Below are positions 17,231-26,911 of a stretch of 64,000 bases of DNA, piece after piece. Location: NCBI RefSeq assembly GCF_900604965.1, contig NZ_UWPD01000001.1, forward strand, positions 1 through 64,000, in the 5' to 3' direction. Under the pieces are notes generated by a model. It was not told the DNA's origin. It worked only from the letters and a program-made list of their open reading frames with translations, and made no database searches. Every line of letters starts with the position of its first letter. Within the stretch, counting starts at the first letter, position 1. The DNA is from Gordonibacter sp. Marseille-P4307. Its GTDB lineage: Bacteria > Actinomycetota > Coriobacteriia > Coriobacteriales > Eggerthellaceae. The position numbers were made by a program, and so were the translations under genes.

Positions 17231-18682
17231 CTATCGTCGCGACGGCGAGGCAGCGCTCGTTTGGGCGTCGGATCCCAAGGTCACCGTAAGGTCCATGGTC
17301 TGACCGTCGCGATCGACCGTGAGCTTGACCGTATCGCCGGGATTGTGGCCGCGCACGCTCAGCATGAGATCGCTCGCATCGTTGATCGACTTGCCGTCGA
17401 ATTCGACAACGATATCGCCCTCTTTCAAACCGGCGCTATCGGCTCCCGTGCCCGGCGAAACCGACGCGATGTAGGCGCCATGGTTCACCGTAAGGCTGTA
17501 GCGCTTCGCGATGCTGGCGTTAACCGTGTTCAGCGTCGCGCCCAGACGGGCATGCGTAGGCGTTTCCCCTGCGATGATCTGCTGGGCTATGTTGACGGCG
17601 TAGTTGATGGGAATGGCGAACCCAACGCCCGAGTAGTTGCCCGAATTGGAGGTGATGAGGGTGTTCACGCCGATGACCTTGCCGTTGGCATCGACCAGCG
17701 CACCGCCGGAATTACCCGGGTTGATGGCCGCATCGGTCTGGATCATGTTGGGATAGATAGTGCTGCCGGAAGCTTGGCCCCTCCAACTGCCGCCTCCCTC
17801 GGATTGGGAGTTATCGATGATCTGCGAACGGCTGGTGGCCGACACCACGCCCGTAGCCACGGACTGCTCGAGACCGAAGGGGCTGCCGATGGTCATAACC
17901 CACTGCCCCACCGTAAGCTTCGACGAATCGCCCAGATCAGCAGCTTTCAGACCCGATGCGCCCTGCAGCTTGATAACCGCCAGATCCGAACTCGGATCGG
18001 AGCCGACTATATCGGCGCTGTACTCGGTTCCCTCGATGTTCACCTTCAACGCATCGGATCCTTGGATCACGTGGTAGTTCGTAAGGATGTATCCATCCTG
18101 GGAAAGGATGATCCCGCTGCCCAGCGACGACTGGGCAAGTTCGGCCGAATCGCCGCTGCTCCCGAAACCGAACAGGCTGCCTCCGTAAGGCGTCTGCTGG
18201 CTGTACGCGTAAATGCACACCACCGAAGGGAGCGTCTTTTCGGCGACGGCCTCGGACAGCGTCTGGTCGGGATCGGTCGCCTCGATGGTGCTGGGGTTGG
18301 ACGAGCCCAGCGTGATGTTCGCTTTCCCCACACCGTAGCCGGTAATGCCCTGAACGGCGGAGAAGCCGCCCAAAACCAGAACCGCGGCCAGGGCGGTTCC
18401 ACCGAACGCCTTGGCGAAGACGTGATCTTTTTTCGGGGACGAATCGCTCGGCGCGCAACCGCCGGCGTATCCCACGCTCCCGGATGCCGAACCGTGCGCG
18501 ACAGGAGGAATGGGAGCCTGGTTGACCGGAGCGTAGCCGCCGGTCGCACCCGCTGAACCTTCCGTAAGATCTCGGGGAGGAACGGGTGCGTCACGCCTGA
18601 TAGGCGCAGCGGATCCATCCACAGGCCGCGAAGGCGTTGGGAACTGTTGGGACTGGTTGGGCAGATGGGATTGATCGCTCAT
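17231..18682 (-). CDS. HtrA/DegP-like membrane-anchored serine protease
   Basis: The 483-aa protein has a Pro/Gly/Ser-rich cytoplasmic N-terminus of ~95 residues, one transmembrane helix (ALAAVLVLGGFSAVQGI), a trypsin-like protease domain and a C-terminal PDZ domain. The catalytic triad is visible: His in LTNYHVI, Asp in SSDLAVI and Ser in NPGNSGGAL. The PDZ carbohydrate/peptide-binding loop is near HGAYIASVSPG. It is expected to degrade or refold damaged envelope proteins. The ATG at 18682 follows AAGGAG. The disordered N-terminus resembles actinobacterial PepD/HtrA proteins. Confidence 0.93.
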   Translation of the reverse strand: MSDQSHLPNQSQQFPTPSRPVDGSAAPIRRDAPVPPRDLTEGSAGATGGYAPVNQAPIPPVAHGSASGSVGYAGGCAPSDSSPKKDHVFAKAFGGTALAAVLVLGGFSAVQGITGYGVGKANITLGSSNPSTIEATDPDQTLSEAVAEKTLPSVVCIYAYSQQTPYGGSLFGFGSSGDSAELAQSSLGSGIILSQDGYILTNYHVIQGSDALKVNIEGTEYSADIVGSDPSSDLAVIKLQGASGLKAADLGDSSKLTVGQWVMTIGSPFGLEQSVATGVVSATSRSQIIDNSQSEGGGSWRGQASGSTIYPNMIQTDAAINPGNSGGALVDANGKVIGVNTLITSNSGNYSGVGFAIPINYAVNIAQQIIAGETPTHARLGATLNTVNASIAKRYSLTVNHGAYIASVSPGTGADSAGLKEGDIVVEFDGKSINDASDLMLSVRGHNPGDTVKLTVDRDGQTMDLTVTLGSDAQTSAASPSRR

Positions 18683-18899
18683 GATCCGCTCCTTTTTCGC
18701 ATGGAGGCCGAAGCCGCCGCGGCGCCAACCGCCCCGAGCATGCAGACGATCGGCTGGCGGCCGTTGCGACCGCTTGTTCAACAGCCCGAACATACCATGA
18801 GAAGCACGGCCGTCCGCCTTGCGCACGCTTTCGCCACGTTTGCGCCATCGAACCTTTGCCGTTTCTGCTCTCAATCGACACGATTCTTAAGCCGACCTT

Positions 18900-18925
18900 A
18901 AAAACCGCCCGCGCAAACGCAGGGC
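18900..18925 (-). terminator. Intrinsic terminator of the amino-acid ABC operon
   Basis: On the minus strand the ABC ATPase stop is followed at once by GCCC-T-GCG-TTTG-CGC-GGGC and then GG-TTTTT. This is a short but typical rho-independent terminator. Confidence 0.7.
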
Positions 18926-19698
18926 TACTCGCCCATGCCTTGGAGAAAGGCGCGCGTGCGCTCTTCGCGCGGCTCGTCGATGACGCGCTGGGCGGGGCCT
19001 TCTTCGACGATCACGCCGCCGTCCATGAACACCACGCGATCGGCCACATCGCGCGCAAACGACATCTCGTGTGTGACGATGACCATCGTCATATGCTCGT
19101 CGGCCAGACTGCGAATGACCTTCAGCACCCCCTGGGTGAGTTCGGGGTCGAGTGCGCTGGTGGGCTCATCGAAGAACAGCACGTCGGGATTAAGGCACAG
19201 GGCCCGAGCGATGGCGACGCGCTGCTGCTGGCCGCCCGACAGCTCGCTGGGAACCGCGTCTTCCCGATCCTCGAGGCCCATCTTCACCAGCAACTCGCGC
19301 GCCTGGGCCATAACCTCGTCTTTGGGGCGCCTCTGCACCGAGATCGGCGCGTCGGTTATATTGCGGATAACCGTGTAATGCGGGAACAGGTTGAAGCTCT
19401 GAAACACCAAACCGAAGCGCTGGCGCGCCTTTCCCAGCACATCCTTGCCGCCGTACACCGATCGACCGGCCCCGTTGTCGCGCGCAACCTCGATATCGCC
19501 GTACGACAGCGATCCGGCGTCCAGCGTTTCAAGCAGCGTGCAGCAGCGCAGAAGCGTGGACTTGCCGCCGCCCGACGGACCGATGATCGCCAGCACTTCT
19601 CCTTGCGCGACCTCAAGCGATATATCTTTGAGCACCGGCGTGTCGCCAAAGCTCTTCTTGGCGTTCTCCAACCGAACCAGCACAGGGAATTCAGCCAC
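18925..19698 (-). CDS. Amino-acid ABC transporter ATP-binding protein
   Basis: The 257-aa ATPase powers uptake of a polar amino acid. Walker A (GPSGGGKST), the signature [15 protein letters not shown], Walker B ([15 protein letters not shown]) and the H-loop (VTHEMSFA) are complete, in the GlnQ/ArtP pattern. Translation starts at a GTG four bases after AGGAGG. The permease and solute-binding protein lie just upstream on the same strand. Confidence 0.94.
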   Translation of the reverse strand: MAEFPVLVRLENAKKSFGDTPVLKDISLEVAQGEVLAIIGPSGGGKSTLLRCCTLLETLDAGSLSYGDIEVARDNGAGRSVYGGKDVLGKARQRFGLVFQSFNLFPHYTVIRNITDAPISVQRRPKDEVMAQARELLVKMGLEDREDAVPSELSGGQQQRVAIARALCLNPDVLFFDEPTSALDPELTQGVLKVIRSLADEHMTMVIVTHEMSFARDVADRVVFMDGGVIVEEGPAQRVIDEPREERTRAFLQGMGE

Positions 19699-19727
19699 GG
19701 TACCTCCTCACACCGACGCGCAACGCG

Positions 19728-20381
19728 CTAGTCCCGGTAATAATCCATTTTCTTTTCCATGCGGTTCAGCACGACCTCGACCAGCAGGCTGAAAAGCCAG
19801 TAGATCCCCGCGGCGACCGCATAGGGAACCATGCTGACCTGCGATGCCGCGATCGCCTTCGCCTGGCTGAACATCTCGCCGATGCTCAGCACGAACGCAA
19901 GCGACGTGTCTTTCACCAACGTGATGACCTCGTTGCCCATAGCGGGAAGAATGCGTTTGACGACCTGGGGCAAAACGATCTTCATGAAGGTTTGGAACTT
20001 GGTGTAGCCCAAAACCTCGGCCGCTTCGTACTGACCGCGCGGGATGGATTGGATGCCCGAACGGTAGATCTCGGCGAAATAGGCGGCGTAGTTCAAGATA
20101 AAGCCGATCGCGCACGCGAACATGCGCCACTCGGCCGACAGGGTGAGACCGAAGATGAAATAGGGGCAGAACGTGATGGCCATGAGCTGCAGCATGAGCG
20201 GCGTGCCGCGCATGAACGAGATGTAGATCCGAGTGATGAGGGCAAGCGGCTTGAACCGGCTCATACGGCACAGCGCCACCACGACACCGAGGGGAAGCGA
20301 TCCGACCAGCGTTATCACGAAGATCTGGAGCGTGAGGGCGAAGCCCGCTCCTAACAAGCTCATCATGGTTGGGAAGTCCAC
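19728..20381 (-). CDS. Amino-acid ABC transporter permease
   Basis: The 217-aa inner-membrane protein of the HisM/GlnP type has about five transmembrane helices and the cytoplasmic coupling loop EAAEVLGYTKFQTFMKIVLPQ. The TRIYISFMRGTPLMLQL segment is the usual family start mark. The start is a GTG at 20381 after GAGGGGAC; internal ATGs at residues 6-7 are possible. A single permease suggests a homodimer. Confidence 0.93.
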   Translation of the reverse strand: MDFPTMMSLLGAGFALTLQIFVITLVGSLPLGVVVALCRMSRFKPLALITRIYISFMRGTPLMLQLMAITFCPYFIFGLTLSAEWRMFACAIGFILNYAAYFAEIYRSGIQSIPRGQYEAAEVLGYTKFQTFMKIVLPQVVKRILPAMGNEVITLVKDTSLAFVLSIGEMFSQAKAIAASQVSMVPYAVAAGIYWLFSLLVEVVLNRMEKKMDYYRD

Positions 20382-20445
20382 AAAAGTCCCCTCTCGAGCA
20401 TCTTATCGGAAGCACCGCCGCAAGGGGACGATGCACCTCGAACCC

Positions 20446-20489
20446 TCACAGCGACGCGCACCTTCCGTCGCTGTGACCGGAAGGTGCGC
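20446..20489 (-). other. Interlocked inverted repeats between binding protein and permease genes
   Basis: Read on the minus strand, a 12-bp stem (GCGCACCTTCCG / CGGAAGGTGCGC) has a 10-base loop, and this loop is itself complementary to the next ten bases (TCACAGCGAC / GTCGCTGTGA). The order A-B-A'-B' allows either two exclusive hairpins or an H-type pseudoknot. No T run follows. It lies in the 161-base gap after the binding-protein stop. Confidence 0.7.
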
Positions 20490-20542
20490 GATTGACGATC
20501 CTCTTCAGTATACCGAGGCTTTTTTGCTTTAGGACGCTAAAG

Positions 20543-21385
20543 TTATTTGAGAAGCCAATTATCGTAGGAAATGCCATAGGTTGCATACTTCTCGCACAGC
20601 GCCTTGACGGTTCCGTCGGCCTCCATCTCCTTCAACGTGGCCGAAACGGCCTGGGCGAGCTCGGTGTTGCCCTTGGCGAAGCCCACCGCATAGCGCTCAG
20701 AGGACAACGGGGTCTCGATCTGGACGTACTTGCCGGGATTCTTGGACATCTGGTACTGGGCGATAGACAGATCGCAGGCCACCGCATCGACCACGCCGGA
20801 CTCCAGCTGGAGGAACGCTCCGTTGTAGTCGCCGATGGTGGACAGCGAACCGAAGGTCGCCGCCAGATCGGCCTGACCGCCCTCGGCCGTGGGAGTCTCC
20901 AGCACGTCAAGCGCCGCAGAGTCGACCTGGGTCATCACCGATGCGCCGGCAAGCTGCTCGAGCGTGGTCCTGTTCGAAGCGCTCTTCACCACAACAACCT
21001 GTTCGTTGAGCATGTAGGGATCGCTGAACGTATAGGACTTCTCGCGACCCTCCATGGTGAACCCGTTCCAGACGCAGTTGATGGAGCCGGACTGCAGCAG
21101 GGCGTCTTTCGCATCCCAGTCGATAGCCGACGCCTCGAACTCCCAGCCGTTGCGCTTGGCAACCTCTTTAGCCAGATCGAGATCGAACCCGGTGTAGGAT
21201 CCGTCATCGCCCACAAACCCGTAGGGCGGATACGACGAGTCGAACCCGACCGTCAGCTTGCTGATGCCGCCCGAGCCCGCCGCCTTGTCCGACGAATTCG
21301 TACCCGAACCGGCGCAGCCTGACAAAACCAAAGCGAGCGCCACCGTAGCCGCGGCGACGATGACTGCGAACCTTGCCTTCTTCAT
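20543..21385 (-). CDS. Amino-acid ABC transporter substrate-binding lipoprotein
   Basis: The 280-aa protein has a signal peptide with lipobox (LVLSGC, Cys near 24), a Ser/Gly linker and a type 2 periplasmic-binding fold. Typical segments are GFDSSYPPYGFVGDDGSYTG, FDLDLAKEVAKRNG and VDAVACDLSIAQY. The Pro-Tyr-Gly-Phe and FDLDLA segments point to glutamine/polar amino-acid binders, but the ligand is not certain. GGGAGG precedes the ATG. It begins the transporter operon; a likely operator/promoter region lies in the 227-base divergent gap to the M16 gene. Confidence 0.93.
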   Translation of the reverse strand: MKKARFAVIVAAATVALALVLSGCAGSGTNSSDKAAGSGGISKLTVGFDSSYPPYGFVGDDGSYTGFDLDLAKEVAKRNGWEFEASAIDWDAKDALLQSGSINCVWNGFTMEGREKSYTFSDPYMLNEQVVVVKSASNRTTLEQLAGASVMTQVDSAALDVLETPTAEGGQADLAATFGSLSTIGDYNGAFLQLESGVVDAVACDLSIAQYQMSKNPGKYVQIETPLSSERYAVGFAKGNTELAQAVSATLKEMEADGTVKALCEKYATYGISYDNWLLK

Positions 21386-21612
21386 TGGATCCTCCCTTTA
21401 GGATGCGGGCGCTAGCGCCCTCCGCTTTCTCTGGCGATACTTTATCACAGTAGAGTGTCATAGCAACTGTGAATTCACATTTTCTCGACATATGCTCTCC
21501 TCGAATGTCCGCCGCGTAACGCCCGTTTCGTCGGGAAGCACAATCCACCTGGCCGATCGGGCGCTGTGGTACCATTTCCGGCAAGATTTCCCTTGCAAGC
21601 GAAAGGTCGCCT

Positions 21613-24591
21613 ATGCTGCTCACCATCGGTTCTCAGATTCACGGATTCACTGTTGAAGACGCGCAAAACCTGGACGAGATAAACGGGGCGGCCTTCGTGA
21701 TGAGCCACGAAGAATCGGGGGCGCGGCTGCTGTTCCTCCAAAACGAAGACAACAACAAATCGTTCTCCATCGGGTTTCGCACGCCGCCCAAAGACGACAC
21801 GGGCGTCTTCCACATCCTCGAGCACTCCGTGCTGTGCGGATCGCGCAAGTTTCCGGTGAAAGAGCCGTTCGTCGATCTGCTGAAAACGTCGATGCAGACG
21901 TTTTTGAACGCCATGACCTTCCCCGACAAGACCCTCTACCCGGTTGCATCCACCAACGAGCGCGACCTGATGAACCTCATGGACGTCTACCTCGACGCCG
22001 TGTTCCATCCCGCCATCTACTCCAACCGGTGCATATTCGAGCAGGAAGGTTGGCACTACGAACTGCGCGGAAACGACAATGCCGCCGAGCAGTCGCCGCT
22101 CGATGCCAACAACTCCCAGCTCGTCTACAACGGAGTCGTATTCAACGAGATGAAGGGCGCGCTGTCGAATCCCTCTTCGGTTCTGTTCGACGAACTGCAG
22201 CGGACCCTGTTCCCCGACACCGCCTACGCATTCGAGTCGGGGGGAACGCCGCGTGCCATCCCCAAGCTGACCTACGAAGAATACCTCGACGAGCATCGGC
22301 GCCACTACCGCCCGGACAACAGCTACACCGTCCTGTACGGAAACCTCGATATCGACCGCGTCCTGGCTTTTCTCGATAACGCGTACTTCTCGCCGGTGAA
22401 CAGGGAAATCGCCGAAGAAGACCGCCGTCGCGCGCAACAGGGCCACCCCGCGCTGCGCCCCCGCGAGCTGCATAGGCAGACGCCCGTCGCACGCGAGGAC
22501 GTCGTCTGCACGATGGACACCGCACCCGAAAACGCCTGCGTCGGCGCGGCGTTCGTCATCGGGGACTTCTCCGATCCCGCGCGCATCCTCGCAACGGACA
22601 TCCTGCTCGATGCCCTGATGGGGTCCAACGAAGCGCCGGTCAAGCGAGCCCTGCTCGATGCGGGCGTCGCCGCCGAGATCGTGGCGTACACTGCCGACTC
22701 CCTGCTGCAGCCCTTCGCAGTCGTCGAGGCCCGGGGCATCGACGAGGCAACGTCTGCGCGCCTGCTGCCCGAGCTGAGATCGGCCGTGGAGCGCCTTGTC
22801 GAGCAGGGATTCGATCGCGCGATCATCGAAGCGTCGCTCTCCCGTTCGGAGTTCGTCATGCGCGAGCACAACTTCGGCATGGCAGACGGCGTGGCCCATG
22901 CCATGACGGCTCTGTGCGGGTGGCTCTACGACGATGCGATGCCGACGTCGTACCTGCGCTACGGGGAGATGTTCTCGCAGCTGAAAAACGATCTGGAATC
23001 CGGCTATTTCGAAGATCTGGCGCGCTGCCTGTTTTTGGAAAACGACCACCGCGCCAAAGTCGAGGTAGTTCCCGAGGCTTTGAAAACCGATGCCGAGCAA
23101 ACAGAGCTCGCCCTCAAAAACTCCCGGATGGAAGCAAACGAGCGCATGCGCATCGTCGAAGGCGAACGGGCTTTGCGCGCCTTCCAAACCAAGGAGGACT
23201 CCCCCGAGGCCACAGCGACGCTCCCGCGCCTCACGCTGGACGACATCGGCGGCGCGCCGTCCGAGCCCACCCTCGATCTAGACTGGAAAACGCCGATCAC
23301 CACGCTGCGTCACCGCATCGAAACCAACCGGATAGCCTATGCCTACCGCTACTTCGATGCGGACGCCCTGTCGTTCGAGGATCTTCCCTACCTCAGCATC
23401 CTCGCGATGGTGCTGGGAAAACTCCCCACCGAAAGCCACAGCGCCGCCGAAATAGACACGCTGGTTCAGGGAAAGCTGGGCAACCTGTCGTTCTATCCGC
23501 GCGTCATCGAGTCGCCCGCGGCGCAGGGCGAAGCCGACCTGAAGTTAGTTGCAAGCGCAAGCGCCCTGGAAGAGAACGCATGGTGGCTGGCCGATCTGCC
23601 GCGCGAGGTGATGCTCGAGACCAATTTCGACGACGTCCCCAAGATCAAAGACATCCTCACGCAGCGCAAGATCGATATGGAGCAGGACTTTGCGAACTCC
23701 GGCCACCTCTACGCCAGCGAACGCGTGCGATCGTACTATTCAAGAGCGGGGGTTTTGAGCGAGCAGCTGGGCAACGTCGACTTCTATCTGTTCTTGAAGG
23801 ATCTGCTGGAGCACTTCGATCGGCGGACGGAAGATCTACCGAAGCGGCTGCGAGACGTGGCTGAAAAGATCCTGAACGACAACCTGTGCACCGTCAGCTT
23901 CACCGGCTCCGACGAGGCCTACGATGCCTTCTGGAAAGCGCGACCCGCACTGGGGCGCACTGCCGAGAGAACGACCCGCCTCGACATCCCCGAACCCGTT
24001 GTGCGCAACGAGGCCTTCATCGTCGTCTCCGACGTAAGCTACACGGCTCTCGGGTGGGACAACCGCTTGCTGGACGGAGCCTACACCGGCGTATGGAGCG
24101 TCGCTTCTCGAGCTTTGACGTTCGATTACCTGTGGAACGAGGTGCGCGTGAAGGGCGGCGCCTACGGCGTTGGCTTCAAAGCCTCCCGCTACGGAAACAT
24201 GCGCTTTTACTCGTACCGCGACCCGCACCTCGACGAAACCGTCGAGCGATTCCGCGATTCCAGCCGATGGCTGGCCGAATTCGACCCCTCCCCCGAGGCT
24301 ATGGAGGGATTCAAGGTCAGCACCGTGGCCGAGATGGACGCGCCGATCAAACCGCGCCAGCTTATCTTGCGCCAAGACATCGAGTTTTTCGGCCGCTGCA
24401 AACCCGAAGACCGCGCGCGCATCCGCGCCCAGGCCCTCGACGCAGAGCCAAACGACGTGCGCAATCTGGCTCCCTCCATCGAGAAGATGACGCAGCAGCG
24501 AGCCATCTGCACGTTCGGAAACCGAGAGATCATCGAGGCTTCAAAGAACGGTCTTGCCGTCATCGACTTGCTTGGTTCTCCCGCTCGATAG
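21613..24591 (+). CDS. M16C-family zinc metallopeptidase (PreP/falcilysin-like)
   Basis: The 992-aa protease has the inverted zinc motif HILEH within GVFHILEHSVLCGSRKFPVKEPF near residue 60, followed by TFLNAMTFPDKTLYPVAS. The length and the two half-barrel layout match the presequence-protease subfamily, which degrades peptides inside a closed chamber. A late RxxxY-like segment (GGAYGVGFKASRYG near 850) closes the chamber site. No signal peptide is seen, so it is probably cytoplasmic. AAAGG precedes the ATG. Confidence 0.93.
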   Translation: MLLTIGSQIHGFTVEDAQNLDEINGAAFVMSHEESGARLLFLQNEDNNKSFSIGFRTPPKDDTGVFHILEHSVLCGSRKFPVKEPFVDLLKTSMQTFLNAMTFPDKTLYPVASTNERDLMNLMDVYLDAVFHPAIYSNRCIFEQEGWHYELRGNDNAAEQSPLDANNSQLVYNGVVFNEMKGALSNPSSVLFDELQRTLFPDTAYAFESGGTPRAIPKLTYEEYLDEHRRHYRPDNSYTVLYGNLDIDRVLAFLDNAYFSPVNREIAEEDRRRAQQGHPALRPRELHRQTPVAREDVVCTMDTAPENACVGAAFVIGDFSDPARILATDILLDALMGSNEAPVKRALLDAGVAAEIVAYTADSLLQPFAVVEARGIDEATSARLLPELRSAVERLVEQGFDRAIIEASLSRSEFVMREHNFGMADGVAHAMTALCGWLYDDAMPTSYLRYGEMFSQLKNDLESGYFEDLARCLFLENDHRAKVEVVPEALKTDAEQTELALKNSRMEANERMRIVEGERALRAFQTKEDSPEATATLPRLTLDDIGGAPSEPTLDLDWKTPITTLRHRIETNRIAYAYRYFDADALSFEDLPYLSILAMVLGKLPTESHSAAEIDTLVQGKLGNLSFYPRVIESPAAQGEADLKLVASASALEENAWWLADLPREVMLETNFDDVPKIKDILTQRKIDMEQDFANSGHLYASERVRSYYSRAGVLSEQLGNVDFYLFLKDLLEHFDRRTEDLPKRLRDVAEKILNDNLCTVSFTGSDEAYDAFWKARPALGRTAERTTRLDIPEPVVRNEAFIVVSDVSYTALGWDNRLLDGAYTGVWSVASRALTFDYLWNEVRVKGGAYGVGFKASRYGNMRFYSYRDPHLDETVERFRDSSRWLAEFDPSPEAMEGFKVSTVAEMDAPIKPRQLILRQDIEFFGRCKPEDRARIRAQALDAEPNDVRNLAPSIEKMTQQRAICTFGNREIIEASKNGLAVIDLLGSPAR

Positions 24592-24598
24592 AAAGCAA

Positions 24599-24628
24599 GG
24601 CGGGCCGCCTCGAAAGGAGCGGCCCGCC
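24599..24628. terminator. Bidirectional hairpin after the M16 gene
   Basis: GGCGGGCCGC and GCGGCCCGCC form a perfect 10-bp stem around a 10-base loop, between two convergent genes. No T run is present. Confidence 0.65.
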
Positions 24629-24664
24629 CGCATGCGAATCGCAGCGATCGAGAGGCAGAACGGA

Positions 24665-25672
24665 TCAGCCCGCCTGAACCTGGCCCTGCGCTTGGCTCTG
24701 AACGTTTTGATTCGGGGTGGACGCCTGGTTCTGCGTCGTTGCGCTCGGCGAGTCCGAAGCGGCCGAAGGCGTTGCCGCGCCCGAAGACGCTTCGTTCTTC
24801 TTGTCGGCCGAAGCGCTTGCCCGATCCGTAACGGACGTGGTGCCCGATCCCGAGATCACGGTCAAAGACGCGATGTCTACCTGCCGACCCAGCCACTTGC
24901 GCTCGATCACGTCGATGGCGCCCCCCGACGCCAACTTGCCCAGGGCAGCCGAGACGGCCTTCTGAAGCTCCAGGTTGCTGGTGGATACGCCCGCACAGTA
25001 GCCGCCCGGTTGCTGAAGGAGCGCCACCACGTGCGCATCGACGCTCGAGGTCTTGGCGAGGTAGACCCCCGTCAGAGCATCGGACGCAACGTAATCGACC
25101 GCACCAGCCTCCAGATCCCTGAACGCCGCCGCCAAGCTCTCTTCGACGGTGATCGCATTGCTTCCGAACAGGTTCTCGACGCTCCAGGCGCTTTTAGACG
25201 ACACCTGTGCACCGATCTTCGCCGAATCGGTCACGCGGGGAGCAGTCGCCCCCTCCTTGGCCGAGAACAGGGCAACTCCGGTCTGAAGGTACGCGTCAGA
25301 CCTCCAGTAATCGGTATCGGCAGATGAGAAATCCGCTCCGAGCACCATATCGACGTCCCCCGAGCGAAGGGCACTTGCCGGATCGACTCCCGCATCGACG
25401 ATCTCGACCTTCACCCCCATCTCGTCGGCGATCGCGGCGGCAACGTCCACATCGAGGCCCACGATCTTCGAGGACGACGACGCCTTGCCCGCCAAAGGTG
25501 CAGCCGACGCGTTTACCCCCACGCGCAAAACGCCCGGTTTCTTCAGAGCCGAATCGGCTACCGTCTGGGTCTTTTTGACGGGTTCGTAGTGACTGGAAGC
25601 ACATCCCGCAAGACAAAACGCCGCACATACGGCCGCCGCGACGGCGATAACCGCGACCTTCGATCGCTTCAT
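24665..25672 (-). CDS. Extracellular solute-binding lipoprotein (orphan)
   Basis: The 335-aa protein has a lipobox (CLAGC, Cys near 24) and a type 2 periplasmic-binding fold (LRVGVNASAAPLAG, IVGLDVDVAAAIADEMG, GDVDMVLGADFSS). It ends in a ~70-residue Ser/Thr/Gln/Ala-rich tail that looks disordered. It resembles amino-acid binders, but no permease or ATPase is adjacent, so it may serve a distant transporter or a sensory role. The ATG at 25672 follows GGAGG with nine bases spacing. Confidence 0.85.
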   Translation of the reverse strand: MKRSKVAVIAVAAAVCAAFCLAGCASSHYEPVKKTQTVADSALKKPGVLRVGVNASAAPLAGKASSSSKIVGLDVDVAAAIADEMGVKVEIVDAGVDPASALRSGDVDMVLGADFSSADTDYWRSDAYLQTGVALFSAKEGATAPRVTDSAKIGAQVSSKSAWSVENLFGSNAITVEESLAAAFRDLEAGAVDYVASDALTGVYLAKTSSVDAHVVALLQQPGGYCAGVSTSNLELQKAVSAALGKLASGGAIDVIERKWLGRQVDIASLTVISGSGTTSVTDRASASADKKNEASSGAATPSAASDSPSATTQNQASTPNQNVQSQAQGQVQAG

Positions 25673-26135
25673 ATACCAAAACCTCCGTTCGGCTCCGAGG
25701 AGCTGAGGATACAACGCGCCTCTTCCAGCTGACCTAGTTTTCGACCCCACACCCGCGCATCGGGGCTGAGCTCTCACCATCACCCTCTCGTCCGCCGCGG
25801 CACCATGCTGCGAGAATATGAACGGACGATGCGACTTACCTCTAGAACGCGCCGTGCTCGCGACCCGCCGAAGCGAAGCCGTTTACGTGGATCCTTTCGA
25901 CCGCGTCTGCCATGGACTTGAAGCGCCGTTCGCGCGCTTCGCAACTACAGACCCGAAAGAAGCCCCCTGATTCTAGCAGAAACTGAAACGAGGCTCGAAG
26001 ATCGGGCTCCCGGAGAGAAACAATGGGTCGCGGTTCGCATTCGAGCGCGTTCGGGGGCATTACCGTTTGGATGGGGTGAAACTCCGTCGGATATCCGTTG
26101 GGTTTTGGTCGGAGCCGCAGCGTACGCTTGCGCAC
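25673..26135. other. Divergent gap without recognisable gene
   Basis: This 463-base gap lies between the orphan binding lipoprotein and comF. Open frames here are short and lack ribosome-binding sites. I see no RNA-gene signature. A TACGCT hexamer seven bases before the comF ATG (26123-26128) could be a -10 element for a leaderless transcript. Confidence 0.4.
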
Positions 26136-26867
26136 ATGAACGATTTTTGGAGCGCGACCCGGAAAACAGCCCGCTTCATAAAGGATGCGGCTCTCGAGAC
26201 CGTATGGCCCACGCGCTGCTGCCTATGCGATGCGCCCGGATTCACGCTGTGCCCCTCATGCGAACGCGACCTTCCCTATCTCGACCGTTGGACCGCCTGC
26301 CCAACCTGCGGCGCCGCCTTCGGTCTCATCCAATGCACCGAATGCTCCCCCGTCCGCCTCGAACGTCTGAACAGGAGCCGCATCCCCTTCGATGAATGCT
26401 CAAGCGCGGTTCGGTTCACCGCAGAAACGGGCCGCCTCGTCAGAACATTCAAAGACCAGGGAGAACAGCGCCTCGCACTTGATATGGCGCGGCTCATGCA
26501 TGCCTGCATCCATCCCGAATGGGATCTGGATGCCGTCGCATTCATCCCCGCCTCGTCGTCGGCTCTGATCAGACGAGGGTTCGATCACGGAGAGCTTCTT
26601 GCACGCGCATTCTGCGCGGAAACCGGGCTTGCGCTGGTGCACGCTCTGGACAGGCCCGACTCCAAAGACCAGCGAGCACTCTCGCGCGCGGAGCGTATCC
26701 GGAACCTGACAGGACGATTCGACGCGCGGCCCGATGCATGCCGAAGACGAAGCATCCTTTTGATCGACGATGTGCTGACCACCGGATCAACCCTGTTCGA
26801 CGCAACCGATGCGTTGAGGGAAGCGGGGGCCCGATCCGTGTTCTGCCTGACGTTCGCGCGGGTTTGA
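26136..26867 (+). CDS. ComF-family phosphoribosyltransferase-like protein
   Basis: The 243-aa protein has the ComF layout. A zinc ribbon comes first (CCLCDAPGFTLCPSCE, CPTCG, CTEC within residues ~25-75). A phosphoribosyltransferase-fold domain follows, with the PRPP loop LLIDDVLTTGSTLFDAT near 215 and the SSSALIRRGFDHGELLA segment. Family members support DNA uptake in competent species, but their biochemical role is not settled. The ATG at 26136 is favoured because the zinc ribbon follows directly; no Shine-Dalgarno is present. No other competence genes are nearby. Confidence 0.85.
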   Translation: MNDFWSATRKTARFIKDAALETVWPTRCCLCDAPGFTLCPSCERDLPYLDRWTACPTCGAAFGLIQCTECSPVRLERLNRSRIPFDECSSAVRFTAETGRLVRTFKDQGEQRLALDMARLMHACIHPEWDLDAVAFIPASSSALIRRGFDHGELLARAFCAETGLALVHALDRPDSKDQRALSRAERIRNLTGRFDARPDACRRRSILLIDDVLTTGSTLFDATDALREAGARSVFCLTFARV

Positions 26868-26898
26868 CAAGTCTTCCACGCGGCGCTCCACCCGTTGG

Positions 26899-26904
26899 TA
26901 TAAT
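26899..26904 (+). promoter_or_regulatory. Extended -10 element (TGG-TATAAT) seven bases before an ATG
   Basis: TTGGTATAATGG carries a perfect -10 hexamer with an upstream TG. With a start about seven bases downstream, transcription would begin at or next to the ATG at 26912, giving a leaderless mRNA. A TTGACA at 26864-26869 is 29 bases away, too far to be its -35. Confidence 0.5.
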
Positions 26905-26911
26905 GGCCGCT

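Noticed and set aside
15314-18556. Open plus-strand frame of 1080 codons
   Set aside because: It lies antisense to uppS, frr, pyrH and the HtrA gene, which all have clear motifs and ribosome-binding sites. The His/Arg/Gly-rich translation is a GC-bias shadow.
21475-23187. Minus-strand frame of 570 codons
   Set aside because: It is antisense to the M16 peptidase, whose zinc motif is intact. The composition is typical of a shadow frame.
26864-26904. TTGACA and TATAAT as one promoter for the unknown membrane protein
   Set aside because: The spacing is 29 bases instead of about 17. The TTGACA also overlaps the comF stop codon.
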